This document shows, one piece after another, positions 9,738 through 18,230 of a stretch of DNA of 64,000 nt. The translations under genes were made by a program, and so were the position numbers. A model generated the notes under the pieces. That model saw nothing but the letters and a program-made list of their open reading frames with translations. It searched no databases and was not told the origin of the DNA. How positions within the stretch are numbered: position 1 is the first letter of the stretch; the number at the start of each line of letters is the position of its first letter. Source of the stretch: a bacterium (lineage in GTDB: Bacteria > Bacillota > Bacilli > Lactobacillales > Streptococcaceae); NCBI GenBank assembly GCA_905221235.1, contig CAJNCJ010000001.1, positions 62,001 to 126,000 on the forward strand, written 5' to 3'.

Positions 9738-10471
9738 CTACCTTCCCCCTTCTTAAACTGACGAGGTGTCACACCCGCAATCTGCTTAAAGCGTTGGGTA
9801 AAATAGTTCATATCTTCAAAACCAACTTTCTCTGCGATCTCATAAATCTTCAGATCTGTAGTTAAAAGCAAAAGCTTGGCTTGTTTGACACGCTCTCTCA
9901 CCAGGTAATCCTGAAAAGGCAGACCCAACTCTTTCTTAATCAAGGAACTCAGATAGGTCGGACTAAAACCCAAGTCACTGGCCAAAGACTTTAAACTAAA
10001 CTGGCTATCAGCCAGATGAGACTGGATTTTCTGAGCAATATTTCCTTCAAACTTATCGGTCAATAAATCTTGTAACTGCTCTTCTTTCTCTTCCTTATCC
10101 AACTTTTGCTTGATTTTCCCCAGCATTTCCTCAATATCTTGACGAGAAAAGGGCTTGAGCAGGTAGTCATCTACACCTAGTTTGACAGCAGACAAGGCAT
10201 AATCAAAATCATCGTAGCCCGTCAAAAAGACCAAATGCACCTGAGGATAGGTTTCTCGGACTAGACTGGCCAACTGGATGCCATTCAGCTGAGGCATATT
10301 GATATCGGTTAAAATGATATCTGGCACCTGCTTTTGAATCAGGTCCCAAGCTTGTCTTCCATTTTCAGCTTGACCAATGATTTCCATATCATAGGCTGCT
10401 ACATTAACCAACTTGGTCAATCCTTGTCTTACCAGATATTCATCTTCTACGATTAAAATTGTGTAGGTCAT
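9734..10471 (-). CDS. zmpR: AraC-type response regulator ZmpR
   Basis: A 245-residue regulator. The receiver domain is residues 1-120 with acidic pair D10/E11, phosphoacceptor D56 in ILTDINMP, a conserved Thr in LVFLTGYDDF and Lys in LLKPFS. The C-terminal ~100 residues form two AraC-type helix-turn-helix motifs (FSLKSLASDLGFSPTYLSSL and KIYEIAEKVGFEDMNYFTQR). The start at 10471 is chosen because AAAGGAG precedes it at 6 nt spacing; the longer reading frame begins at a GTG inside that ribosome-binding site. It likely regulates genes in response to ZmpS, with zmpB the obvious neighbour target; this is inference from context. Confidence 0.9.
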   Translation of the reverse strand: MTYTILIVEDEYLVRQGLTKLVNVAAYDMEIIGQAENGRQAWDLIQKQVPDIILTDINMPQLNGIQLASLVRETYPQVHLVFLTGYDDFDYALSAVKLGVDDYLLKPFSRQDIEEMLGKIKQKLDKEEKEEQLQDLLTDKFEGNIAQKIQSHLADSQFSLKSLASDLGFSPTYLSSLIKKELGLPFQDYLVRERVKQAKLLLLTTDLKIYEIAEKVGFEDMNYFTQRFKQIAGVTPRQFKKGEGR

Positions 10472-10500
10472 GCTTCTCTCCTTTGTCACTTACTAGTATC

Positions 10501-10509
10501 AGTATAGCA
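10501..10509 (-). promoter_or_regulatory. Extended -10 promoter of zmpR-zmpS
   Basis: TGCTATACT on minus (10509-10501), 29 nt before the zmpR start. No convincing -35 at 16-18 bp. It sits in the 70-bp gap after msrAB, giving the regulator pair its own transcription start. Confidence 0.55.
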
Positions 10510-10541
10510 AAATTCTCCTCTAACTGCTTAGGAAAGCCCTC

Positions 10542-11654
10542 TTAATCGACATAATCTAGTAAATAAGCATAGCCTTTTTCTTCCATTTGGTCTTTGGGAA
10601 TAAAGCGGATAGAGAGACTATTAATACAGTAGCGCAAGCCACCCTTGTCCTGTGGTCCATCCGTAAAGACATGGCCAAGGTGAGAATCTCCAACTCGGCT
10701 CCGCACTTCCATACGTGTCATATTGTAGGACTTATCTTCCTTGTAGGTGGCGACATCTGGACTGATAGGTTGGGTGAAACTAGGCCAACCACAACCAGAC
10801 TCAAACTTATCCTTTGATGAAAAGAGAGGTTCGCCAGTTGCTACATCCACATAGATACCAGATTCAAATTTATCCCAGTAGCGGTTTGAAAAAGCCCGTT
10901 CTGTTTGATTTTTCTGAGTAACTGCATACTCCTCAGGTGACAAGGTCTTTTTCAATTCATCATCACTTGGTTTTGGATATTTGCTGGCATCGATGACGGG
11001 ATAGGCCGCCTGATTGACATTGATATGGCAGTAGCCATTTGGATTTTTCTTGAGATAGTCTTGGTGGTAATCCTCAGCCACTATAAAATTCTTCAAGGTT
11101 TCCTTTTCAACTGCTAGAGGTTGATCGTATTTCTTAGCCACCTCATCAAAGACTTGGTTAATCACCTCTAAATCCTTGTCATCTGTGTAATAAACACCGG
11201 TACGGTACTGGGTCCCCACATCATTTCCTTGTTTATTTTTGCTGGTTGGATTGATAATGCGGAAGTAATGTAGCAAGATTTCCTTGAGGGAAATTTGATT
11301 AGTATCATAGGTTACATGGACAGTCTCCGCATGTCCTGTTTGGTTAATCAACTCGTACTTGGTTGTTTCCCCTCTACCATTTGCATAGCCTGAAACGGCA
11401 TCCGTCACCCCGGGAACGCGTGAGAAATATTCCTCCACTCCCCAGAAACATCCCCCAGCTAGATAAATTTCGTGCAAGTCTGCATCTTTACTCACTTCTG
11501 TTTTTTTCACTGTTTTTCCTCCTTGGCTAACTGATGCTTTCTCAATTTGCGAGCTATCTGTCTGCCCTGCATTTCGCATCAATAGAAAATAGAAACCGGT
11601 TATGGCTAGGAAAAAAATCCCTGCCAAGACAAACAATTTTACTTTATCATTCAT
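10542..11654 (-). CDS. msrAB: Membrane-anchored methionine sulfoxide reductase MsrAB fusion
   Basis: A 370-residue fusion that reduces both stereoisomers of methionine sulfoxide in exported proteins. An N-terminal signal anchor ([19 protein letters not shown], about 7-25) places the enzyme outside the membrane. The MsrA domain has the catalytic Cys 69 in [11 protein letters not shown]. The MsrB domain follows from about residue 225, with [10 protein letters not shown] and the catalytic Cys in [12 protein letters not shown]. It is the last gene of a ccdA-thioredoxin-msrAB operon, and the two upstream genes would supply its electrons. This matches pneumococcal MsrAB2 (SP_0660) as I recall it. 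Confidence 0.93.
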   Translation of the reverse strand: MNDKVKLFVLAGIFFLAITGFYFLLMRNAGQTDSSQIEKASVSQGGKTVKKTEVSKDADLHEIYLAGGCFWGVEEYFSRVPGVTDAVSGYANGRGETTKYELINQTGHAETVHVTYDTNQISLKEILLHYFRIINPTSKNKQGNDVGTQYRTGVYYTDDKDLEVINQVFDEVAKKYDQPLAVEKETLKNFIVAEDYHQDYLKKNPNGYCHINVNQAAYPVIDASKYPKPSDDELKKTLSPEEYAVTQKNQTERAFSNRYWDKFESGIYVDVATGEPLFSSKDKFESGCGWPSFTQPISPDVATYKEDKSYNMTRMEVRSRVGDSHLGHVFTDGPQDKGGLRYCINSLSIRFIPKDQMEEKGYAYLLDYVD

Positions 11655-11663
11655 GGCCTTTCT

Positions 11664-12227
11664 CTACCCCATTTCTTTCAATGTTTTTAAAATCATATCC
11701 TTATCCATAAAACCTGGTTGTGTTTTGACCAGCTTGCCTTCCTTGTCTATAAAGGCTTGAGTGGGATAAGAACGGACACCATAACTTTCCAAAAGTTTGC
11801 CTGACGGATCAATTAGAACTGGGAAATTCTTATAATCCAAACCCTTGTACCAATTCTTAAATTCTGCTTCAGCTTGTTCCCCCTTGTGTCCTGGTGACAC
11901 TACCGTCAAAACCACATAATCATCACCAGCATCTTTAGAGATTTCATCGGTATCTGGAAGACTGGCTAGACAGATGGAACACCAAGAAGCCCAGAATTTG
12001 AGATAGACTTTCTTACCCTTATAATCAGACAAGCGGTAGGTCTTGCCATCTACTCCCGTCAGTTCAAAATCAGCAACCGCCTGACCTTTAGTCGCAGTTT
12101 GTGAACTGACTTGTTCTGTTTTTGTTTGCTCCTTCATAGTAGCTTCGTCTGACATGTTTTTAGCCGAACAGGCTGCCAAGCAACAGATTGAGCCCACTCC
12201 AAGGAGACATGTTTGCCATTTTTTCAT
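11664..12227 (-). CDS. etrx1: Extracytoplasmic thioredoxin-like lipoprotein (TlpA/Etrx1 type)
   Basis: A 187-residue lipoprotein. The signal peptide ends in lipobox LAAC with Cys 20 as the lipidated residue. A TlpA/AhpC-like thioredoxin fold follows, with active site WCSIC (Cys 83, Cys 86) in FWASWCSICLASLPD and the cis-Pro segment SYPTQAFID. It probably passes electrons from CcdA to MsrAB. The start at 12227 is preferred because AGAGG lies 8 nt upstream; the longer frame begins with TTG inside the end of ccdA. Ten bases separate its stop from msrAB. The name follows the pneumococcal homologue Etrx1. Confidence 0.9.
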   Translation of the reverse strand: MKKWQTCLLGVGSICCLAACSAKNMSDEATMKEQTKTEQVSSQTATKGQAVADFELTGVDGKTYRLSDYKGKKVYLKFWASWCSICLASLPDTDEISKDAGDDYVVLTVVSPGHKGEQAEAEFKNWYKGLDYKNFPVLIDPSGKLLESYGVRSYPTQAFIDKEGKLVKTQPGFMDKDMILKTLKEMG

Positions 12228-12240
12228 TTCTTTTTCCTCT

Positions 12241-12951
12241 CTATTCAAATAATGTAGTCAAAATGGAAGCATTTCCCAAAAGCACCAAGATTCCCATCAC
12301 GATAATGAGGAAACCACCTACTTTTTTGAGGGTTCCAAGGTAGGGATGAAGTTTTCGGAAATGTTTCAAAACATAGCTGGAGGCAAGAGCTAGAACCAAA
12401 AATGGTAGCGCCAAACCCAGCGTGTAAATCAACATGAGACCAGCTCCCTGCCAAGCACCTGAGCCACCTGAAGCCGCTAAAGCCAAAACAGAGCCAAGAA
12501 CCGGTCCCACACAAGGCGTCCAAGCAAAACTAAAGGTCAATCCCAGTAAAAATGCCTGACTATAGCCCTTACCCTTTTGCCCCTGTCTCTGTAATTGTAG
12601 CCTTCTTTCCTTGTAGAGTCCCTGAAAATGTAAGACTTCCATCTGGTGCAAGCCCAAGAGAATGATAACCGCACCCGTCACATACTGAAACCAAGGGGCA
12701 TACAGCAAATCTCCTAAAAAACCAGCACCATATCCCAGTAAGATAAAGATAAAGGATATCCCTGCTATAAAGGCCAGAGTTCGCAATAAACTGACAACTG
12801 AGATTGAAAATTTGCCACTAGAAGCCTGAGCACCATCTTTGTCATCCAACAAGACCCCTGCATAGACTGGCAACAAGGGTAAGATACAAGGAGAAAAGAA
12901 GGAAAGAATTCCAGCAAGAAAAACACTGATAAAAAAGATTATATTATCCAT
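12241..12951 (-). CDS. ccdA: Cytochrome c biogenesis-type thiol-disulfide transporter CcdA
   Basis: A 236-residue polytopic membrane protein of the CcdA/DsbD family. It carries the two conserved cysteine segments FFSPCILPLLPVYAG (first helix) and FAWTPCVGPVLGSVLAL (about residue 145), which relay electrons from cytoplasmic thioredoxin across the membrane. About six hydrophobic segments are visible. A strong GGAGG precedes the ATG. It is the first gene of the operon with the thioredoxin-like lipoprotein and msrAB, so the three form an extracytoplasmic oxidised-methionine repair system. Confidence 0.92.
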   Translation of the reverse strand: MDNIIFFISVFLAGILSFFSPCILPLLPVYAGVLLDDKDGAQASSGKFSISVVSLLRTLAFIAGISFIFILLGYGAGFLGDLLYAPWFQYVTGAVIILLGLHQMEVLHFQGLYKERRLQLQRQGQKGKGYSQAFLLGLTFSFAWTPCVGPVLGSVLALAASGGSGAWQGAGLMLIYTLGLALPFLVLALASSYVLKHFRKLHPYLGTLKKVGGFLIIVMGILVLLGNASILTTLFE

Positions 12952-12983
12952 TGCCTTCCTCCATTCTTTGATTTGATAGGACT

Positions 12984-12989
12984 ATTATA
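12984..12989 (-). promoter_or_regulatory. -10 element of the ccdA-etrx1-msrAB operon
   Basis: TATAAT on minus, 33 nt upstream of the ccdA ATG. The hexamer at 17 bp upstream is poor (ATTTTT), so only the -10 is supported. Confidence 0.45.
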
Positions 12990-13066
12990 GCTCCAAAAAT
13001 CAAGAAAAAATAGGGACAATGATAGGGAAAAATAGGAATTTAATCAGCTAATGTATAAAATGTTGC

Positions 13067-13095
13067 AAAAAAAAAAAGCCAGACACAGTCTGACT
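13067..13095 (-). terminator. Terminator of the 13122-13670 acetyltransferase gene
   Basis: AGTCAGAC-TGT-GTCTGGCT followed by eleven T on minus: an 8-bp stem (one G-T pair) and a long U-tract. Confidence 0.88.
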
Positions 13096-13121
13096 TTGAT
13101 GGAAACAGAAAAGAAAATTTA

Positions 13122-13670
13122 CTAGTCTTCCCTACTTATCTGATAATAAATAAGGTCCGCAAGATAGCCTTTTCTCTCTACACCATTGGTAATAGTCTTT
13201 AGATAGGACATTCCAGCCTTCTCCATGACACGACCTGAAGCTGGATTGAGACTGGCATAACGTGCCTTGACTTCTTGAAAACCTGCTTGAGTAAAACAAA
13301 AGTCCAAGACAGCTTTCAATGCCTCTGTCATAATCCCATGTCCCCAGTAAGCCTTGCCTAGCACATAGCCAATTTCACAAGAAGAATCGTTCTCATCTAT
13401 TGTAACGATGCTGATATCTCCTATAACTTTCTCCGGATTTTCTTTGAGACAAATGGCCCATTTGTAATAGTTGGGATTGGTATAGGAGGCAACCCAATTT
13501 CGAATCGAGTTTCGAGTGATTTCGACATTAGAATAGGGATCCCAGGTAACATAGGTCAGATTCTCAGCGGATGAAGCCCAATTCTGAAACATGGCTTCTG
13601 CATCACTTTCCACAAATCTTCTCAAAATCAAACGTTCTGTCTGTAATATTTGCGTACCGATAGATTTCAC
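13122..13670 (-). CDS. GNAT family N-acetyltransferase (RimJ/RimL-like)
   Basis: A 182-residue protein. It opens with TERLILRRFVESDAEAMFQNW, the standard beginning of RimJ/RimL-type acetyltransferases, and has the acetyl-CoA-binding region GYVLGKAYWGHGIMTEALKA (about 107-126) and a RVMEKAGM motif. It starts with GTG; GAGGT lies 7 nt upstream. It is a single-gene unit with its own strong terminator. The substrate cannot be predicted. Confidence 0.85.
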   Translation of the reverse strand: MKSIGTQILQTERLILRRFVESDAEAMFQNWASSAENLTYVTWDPYSNVEITRNSIRNWVASYTNPNYYKWAICLKENPEKVIGDISIVTIDENDSSCEIGYVLGKAYWGHGIMTEALKAVLDFCFTQAGFQEVKARYASLNPASGRVMEKAGMSYLKTITNGVERKGYLADLIYYQISRED

Positions 13671-14017
13671 TATGCTACCTCACTTTCTGATAGATGATTC
13701 TCTTCCCAACCTCAATTTAAATTTACTTTGCTTTTGAATTTCAAGGTAATAAGCTAAAAAGGTCCCCCGGACCTTCTTCGCTTTCTTATTTATAGGCTCA
13801 GGGTAAAAAGACTAAACTCAGTAATAACTAAAAAACAAGTTTTTCATCTAGTTCCTTGACGCAGCCGCTGTCTGGTTTGAAATGCGCTCTAGCAAGCTTT
13901 TTCAAAGCTAGTCATCGTTGCGGGGGTGAGACGACGAAATCGAACTCTGTGAGTTACCAGACCTACTCTCACTTTCTTATTTCAAGGTGAGAGGCTGAAA
14001 ACCTCCACTGGAGGTTT
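13671..14017. other. Non-coding stretch with two hairpin-ended repeat units
   Basis: No convincing gene. Two places share the pattern TTTCAAGGT-nAnAn-GCTnAAAA followed directly by a hairpin: 13739-13774 (AAGGTCC-CCC-GGACCTT) and 13980-14020 (TGAAAACCTCC-ACT-GGAGGTTTTCA). Between them is about 200 bp with CTTTCTTATT copies at 13780-13789 and 13972-13981. It may be a dispersed streptococcal intergenic element (SPRITE-like) or decayed terminators; I cannot name it. Confidence 0.5.
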
Positions 14018-14020
14018 TCA
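13996..14020 (-). terminator. Hairpin terminator of pncB-nadE
   Basis: A perfect 11-bp palindrome TGAAAACCTCC-AGT-GGAGGTTTTCA (minus) whose first bases are the nadE stop codon. Four T lie in the stem end rather than after it, so it is a weaker intrinsic terminator. Confidence 0.6.
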
Positions 14021-14842
14021 CTCCCAAAAATCATCAAAGACGGTGATTGGTAAGTGACGTTTGTGTTGTCCTTTGTGCCACCAGTTTTCGATTGTTGATT
14101 GAGCTTCTGGGCTGATTGTTTTACCTTCTAGGTAGTCGTCAATCTCTTCATAAGTTACTCCGAGGGCCACTTCGTCAGCTAGACCTGGTTTATCTTCTTC
14201 TAGGTCTGCTGTTGGGATTTTTTCATAAAGGGCTGGGTCTGCACCAAGTTCCTGCAAGAGTTGTTTTCCTTGGCGTTTATTGAGGCGGTAAAGAGGGAGA
14301 ATATCTGCACCACCGTCACCAAACTTGGTAAAGAAACCTGTGATATTTTCCGCGGCGTGGTCTGTTCCAATGACCGCTCCGCTATGGGCACCCGCAAGGG
14401 CATACTGAGCAATCATACGACTACGAGCCTTGATATTGCCCTTGTTAAAGTCTGAAACAGAGCTACCTGTCGCTTCTACTGCAGCTGTCATGGCATCAGC
14501 TGATTCCTTGATATTGACGACTAAACTGACATCAGGCTGGATGAAGGCTAGGGCTTTTTGAGCATCTGCTTCATCAGCTTGCACTCCATAAGGCAGGCGG
14601 ACAGCGATAAATTTGTAGCTATCATCCCCTGTCTCTGCTCGCAGTTCTTCCATGGCCAGTTGAGCCAATCGTCCTGCTAAGGTTGAGTCTTGTCCTCCAG
14701 AAATCCCTAGTACAAAAGTTTTAAGGAAGGGGTGTTTTTTCAAGTATCTTTTTAAGAAATCAATGGAACGACGGATTTCTTCCTGGGCATCAATCACCGG
14801 TTTGACACCCAGCTCTTGGATAATCGTTTCTTGCAAACTCAT
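14018..14842 (-). CDS. nadE: NH3-dependent NAD+ synthetase
   Basis: A 274-residue enzyme that amidates nicotinate adenine dinucleotide to NAD+. The ATP-pyrophosphatase P-loop [17 protein letters not shown] lies about residues 45-61, and [20 protein letters not shown] and [11 protein letters not shown] are the expected substrate and ammonia-site segments. It lacks a glutaminase domain, so it uses free ammonia. The ATG overlaps the end of pncB by 4 bp, giving a two-gene NAD salvage operon from nicotinate. Confidence 0.95.
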   Translation of the reverse strand: MSLQETIIQELGVKPVIDAQEEIRRSIDFLKRYLKKHPFLKTFVLGISGGQDSTLAGRLAQLAMEELRAETGDDSYKFIAVRLPYGVQADEADAQKALAFIQPDVSLVVNIKESADAMTAAVEATGSSVSDFNKGNIKARSRMIAQYALAGAHSGAVIGTDHAAENITGFFTKFGDGGADILPLYRLNKRQGKQLLQELGADPALYEKIPTADLEEDKPGLADEVALGVTYEEIDDYLEGKTISPEAQSTIENWWHKGQHKRHLPITVFDDFWE

Positions 14843-16299
14843 TCTTCTTCTCCTTCACCGAGGGCTTCCTTACGCATTTTGTCAATCAAGTCCATCTTGT
14901 CTTGCCATACATCACGCGCCAAATCCACTGGATAATGTTGCGGATTGAGCACGCGCTTGTACTCATCCCACAACTTGTCAAATTCCTTACGTGCATAAGC
15001 CTGAATCTCAGTCAAACTAGGCAAGCTGTAAATCAATTTCCCGTCCTTGAAAATATCCACCAATAGAGGAACAGCATCAAAATTACGAACAGTCTTCTTG
15101 ATGTAAGTATAGGTCGGATGGAACATCTTGATTTCTGTCATGTCGCTCACATCCACACCATCATAAGTGATGTAGTCACCTTCTGACTTGCCTTTTTCAC
15201 GACTGGTAATGCGCCACACCTGCTTCTTACCTGGCGTCGACACTTTTTCCGCATTATTAGACAGCTTGATGGTATTGCGCATATTACCATTTTCATCTTC
15301 GATGGCCACAATCTTATAAACTGCCCCAAGAGCAGGCTGGTCATAAGCCGTAATCAGCTTGGTTCCCACACCCCAGACATCAATCTTAGCCTTTTGCATC
15401 TTGAGGTTAAGGATGGTATTTTCATCCAAATCATTAGAAGCATAAATCTTAGCCTCTGTAAATCCAGCCTCATCCAGTTGCTGACGGACTTTCTTGGAAA
15501 TATAGGCAATATCCCCAGAGTCAATCCGCACACCCATAAAGTTAATCTGGTCCCCCAACTCACGCGCCACCTGAATGGCAGCTGGCACACCGATGCGAAG
15601 GGTGTCATAGGTATCCACAAGAAATACGCAATTTTTGTGGGTCGCAGCGTAAGCCTTAAAGGCCTCATAGTCGTTACCATAAACCTGTACCAAGGCATGG
15701 GCGTGAGTCCCCAAGACAGGAATGTCAAAGAGTTTACCAGCACGCACATTGCTGGTTCCATTGGCACCACCAATCACCGCTGCGCGTGTTCCCCAGATAG
15801 CCGCATCCATCTCTTGAGCCCGACGTGTTCCAAACTCCATCAAAGGTTCATCTTCAATGACTGAACGAATACGAGCTGCCTTAGTCGCCACCAAGGTCTG
15901 GTAGTTGACGATATTCAAAAGGGCTGTTTCGACCAACTGACATTGGGCTAGAGGGCCTTCCACCTGCACAATCGGTTCATTAGCAAAAACCAAGTCCCCT
16001 TCTTGGGCAGAACGAACCGTCAACTCCAACTTGAAATTGCGGAGGTAATCCAAGAATGCCCCATGATAGCCCAGCGACTCCAAATAGGCAATATCACTAT
16101 CTGAAAAACGCAAGTCTTCAAGATAGTTCACAATTCTTTCCAAACCAGCAAAAACCGCATAGCCGTTCTTAAAAGGCTGTTGGCGGAAATAAACCTCAAA
16201 TACCGCCTTCTTATTGTGAATCCCTTGGTCAAAGTAAACCTGCATCATGTTAATCTGGTACAAGTCCGTGTGCAATGTCAAACTATCATCTGGATACAT
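14839..16299 (-). CDS. pncB: Nicotinate phosphoribosyltransferase
   Basis: A 486-residue enzyme that converts nicotinate and PRPP to nicotinate mononucleotide, the entry step of niacin salvage. Supporting segments are [20 protein letters not shown] at the start, [32 protein letters not shown], and the phosphate-binding area [27 protein letters not shown] precedes the ATG. The gene begins after a 115-bp leader with an inverted repeat, and is followed by nadE with overlapping start and stop codons. Confidence 0.95.
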   Translation of the reverse strand: MYPDDSLTLHTDLYQINMMQVYFDQGIHNKKAVFEVYFRQQPFKNGYAVFAGLERIVNYLEDLRFSDSDIAYLESLGYHGAFLDYLRNFKLELTVRSAQEGDLVFANEPIVQVEGPLAQCQLVETALLNIVNYQTLVATKAARIRSVIEDEPLMEFGTRRAQEMDAAIWGTRAAVIGGANGTSNVRAGKLFDIPVLGTHAHALVQVYGNDYEAFKAYAATHKNCVFLVDTYDTLRIGVPAAIQVARELGDQINFMGVRIDSGDIAYISKKVRQQLDEAGFTEAKIYASNDLDENTILNLKMQKAKIDVWGVGTKLITAYDQPALGAVYKIVAIEDENGNMRNTIKLSNNAEKVSTPGKKQVWRITSREKGKSEGDYITYDGVDVSDMTEIKMFHPTYTYIKKTVRNFDAVPLLVDIFKDGKLIYSLPSLTEIQAYARKEFDKLWDEYKRVLNPQHYPVDLARDVWQDKMDLIDKMRKEALGEGEEE

Positions 16300-16334
16300 A
16301 CTTTTCCTACTTCCTTAACTAGAAACACATGAAA

Positions 16335-16362
16335 TTTTTCAAAAACTTTCATGTATTCCAAT
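16335..16362 (-). promoter_or_regulatory. Inverted repeat in the pncB leader
   Basis: ACATGAAA at one end and TTTCATGT at the other, with 12 nt between, in the transcribed leader between the promoter and the pncB ribosome-binding site. It could be an operator or an RNA hairpin. It does not look like the NiaR consensus I remember. Confidence 0.4.
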
Positions 16363-16373
16363 AAATTATTACT

Positions 16374-16382
16374 ATTATATCA
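16374..16382 (-). promoter_or_regulatory. Extended -10 promoter of pncB-nadE
   Basis: TGATATAAT on minus, about 75 nt upstream of the pncB start. No strong -35 is seen (TTCTCA at 17 bp). Confidence 0.55.
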
Positions 16383-16414
16383 CATTTTAGCTGGATTGAG
16401 AAAAGAGTAACAAG

Positions 16415-16903
16415 CTATTCTCCACTCTCCAGTTCATCCATGTCTTGCTCGAACTTTTTTTGGGCCCATTCGCCATAGCTCTTCAGACCGAGATTGCCGA
16501 TAAAAACCCAAGGAAGGTAAATAACATAAGTAATGAGCCAAGCAGACAGGTATTTAACGTTCAAAGGATTGTGCTGATAAATTTCTATGTTGAATTGATA
16601 ATTCTGCAACATCAAGAGAGTCGTAATCGCCAAGGTTAGGAAAAAACAACCTAAAATCGTAAAATGAAATCGGCTATAATAGGTCACTCCCAGATAACGA
16701 GCACGATTGAAAAAGAAGAAAATCCCTACTATCAGAGTATAGACTAGAAAATTCGGATTAAAAAGAGATGGAGCCAATACAGCCACCAAATAGCTTAGAA
16801 GCACAAGCCCAATAAAGAGAGAAAAGGATTCTGCCCCAGCTTTATTGATTAATTGTTCTTCTCTTTCGTCAAGTAATTGATAATGAATGAATTTAGTTAT
16901 CAT
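16415..16903 (-). CDS. Four-helix membrane protein paired with an XRE regulator (DUF3278-like)
   Basis: A 162-residue protein with about four hydrophobic segments (SLFIGLVLLSYLVAVLA, FLVYTLIVGIFFFF, FTILGCFFLTLAITTLLML, LSAWLITYVIYLPWVFIG) and charged ends. It resembles small membrane proteins often encoded beside a short Cro/CI regulator in streptococci; I am not certain of the family number. Its ATG overlaps the end of the regulator gene by 11 bp, so the two are co-translated. No catalytic motif is visible. Confidence 0.7.
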   Translation of the reverse strand: MITKFIHYQLLDEREEQLINKAGAESFSLFIGLVLLSYLVAVLAPSLFNPNFLVYTLIVGIFFFFNRARYLGVTYYSRFHFTILGCFFLTLAITTLLMLQNYQFNIEIYQHNPLNVKYLSAWLITYVIYLPWVFIGNLGLKSYGEWAQKKFEQDMDELESGE

Positions 16904-17102
16904 CTTCTTCCTCCCAAAATAGTTGGTCTAGGGTTTTCCCTAAACATCTGCAAATGGACTGGCAGAGTGAGAGACTAGGATTGTATTTTCCCGCCTCTAT
17001 CAAACCAATAGTCTGGCGCGTCACCCCAACAGCCTCTGCCAGTTGACCTTGTGTTAAATCAAGCTCTACACGAGCTAATTTTAATTTTAAATTTTTAGCC
17101 AC
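16893..17102 (-). CDS. Small XRE-family transcriptional regulator
   Basis: A 69-residue protein that is essentially one Cro/CI-type helix-turn-helix: LARVELDLTQGQLAEAVGVT, RQTIGLIEAGKYNPSLSLCQ. It lacks a ligand domain, like YgzD-type regulators. The start is GTG at 17102, because AAGGAGG lies 6 nt upstream; the longer frame from 17132 begins upstream of that ribosome-binding site. The gene overlaps the downstream membrane protein gene. An 11-nt palindrome just after its -10 may be its own operator. Confidence 0.8.
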   Translation of the reverse strand: MAKNLKLKLARVELDLTQGQLAEAVGVTRQTIGLIEAGKYNPSLSLCQSICRCLGKTLDQLFWEEEDDN

Positions 17103-17486
17103 CTGCGTCCTCCTTATAGTTTTAATACTCATCTACTCTTAAAAAATACAAAACTAACACAAGCTGTCAGCTATTATTATAAGCTCATTAATTATCACTC
17201 CAATATTATCTTCAGCTTAAAATCAGTATGTTGGATTATTTGAAATAAACTCCCTAGCTGGCTATTTGATTTTTTGTTTAGTATTAGCTTTCGTAGAGTC
17301 TTTTAAACGAGTTTTGATTACTTGTATTTCTTGTTTAGTTTAGTTACTTTCATATCACTATTATATAATGCTTTTAGAAATGAGTCTAGCATAAGACAAA
17401 AACGTGTACACAGCAAGAGCAGTAGCATAGCAAGATGACTGATTTTTTTACTAGATTTTAAGTCTGCAAAATAATACTAAACGAAA
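17103..17486. other. Non-coding AT-rich gap holding the XRE-operon promoter
   Basis: Promoter-proximal part: -35 TTGGAG, 16-bp spacer, -10 TATAAT (minus, about 17178-17205). The remainder, 17210-17486, is AT-rich with no supported gene, hairpin terminator or repeat. Confidence 0.5.
17162..17172. promoter_or_regulatory. Palindrome AGCTGTCAGCT, candidate operator
   Basis: A perfect 5-bp-arm palindrome with one central base, immediately downstream of the TATAAT of the XRE/membrane-protein operon. This is where an autorepressor would block initiation. Confidence 0.4.
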
Positions 17487-18215
17487 CTAAAATGAATACT
17501 CCTTGCTTTTCTTAAGAGTGAAAAAATACAATAAAATGATTGTAGTGATGACCACAAGATACTGACTAATAGACATCGTATTTGAAGCAACAAATACAGG
17601 TAAGGAATAAAAAGGAAGAAGTTCAATCGCTTTGATAAACAAATCATTACTAGTATTCATCATAATCGTATTTAATATATTAGGAATAAAGAGTAGTAAA
17701 GCTACTAAAATACCAAATACCAAGCCACTTTTCAATTTGTATAAATAGAAAATGTAAGATAATAGAAAATAAAATAGGACTAACAAAATTGTATTTACTA
17801 CAATGGCTACTATAAAATCTAATCCTAAATCACCTGGAACACCCAATTTACTTACGATGACTAATAACACAATACCATTCAAAGCATAGATAATGGAAAC
17901 TGAGATGGCATATAGAAAATTGGACAAGACGTAAATCATCCGATTTTTCTGTTGATTATAAAATAAACTTATCGTATTGTGGGAAAAATCCCTGCTAATA
18001 ATTCGGTTAGCATGTATAACAGCCATTAACATACCGAGCATAGCATAAAAATTTGAAATATGCTTAATACCAAGTGATGTCCCTTGACTCTTTAGAATAA
18101 CGAATGTAACCAGTATCGGCGGTATAAACGAGAGAACCAATCCGAGATATATTACGCCTGATGAATATAAATCTCTTATATTTTCCTTAAGAAAATTCAA
18201 TTTATTTAATTTCAT
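17487..18215 (-). CDS. ABC transporter permease subunit (ABC-2 type)
   Basis: A 242-residue integral membrane protein with six hydrophobic segments, the layout of ABC-2-type permeases such as those of bacteriocin self-immunity (LanE/G) or BcrB-like exporters. It contains SRDFSHNTISLFYNQQKNRM, a loop often seen in such permeases. It lies 15 bp after its ATPase gene. The codons are AT-rich compared with neighbours, which suggests acquisition by transfer. No bacteriocin gene or sensor is seen nearby, so the cargo is unknown. Confidence 0.8.
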   Translation of the reverse strand: MKLNKLNFLKENIRDLYSSGVIYLGLVLSFIPPILVTFVILKSQGTSLGIKHISNFYAMLGMLMAVIHANRIISRDFSHNTISLFYNQQKNRMIYVLSNFLYAISVSIIYALNGIVLLVIVSKLGVPGDLGLDFIVAIVVNTILLVLFYFLLSYIFYLYKLKSGLVFGILVALLLFIPNILNTIMMNTSNDLFIKAIELLPFYSLPVFVASNTMSISQYLVVITTIILLYFFTLKKSKEYSF

Positions 18216-18230
18216 GATTATAACCTTCCT

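Noticed and set aside
15354..15864. Antisense and alternative frames (139 and 156 residues) inside pncB
   Set aside because: They overlap a well-conserved enzyme gene and have no family motif or start signals.
16335..16362. NiaR operator before pncB
   Set aside because: The inverted repeat sequence does not match the NiaR pattern I remember; only a generic inverted repeat is reported.
17210..17480. A gene in the AT-rich gap upstream of the XRE operon
   Set aside because: Only very short frames without ribosome-binding sites are visible.
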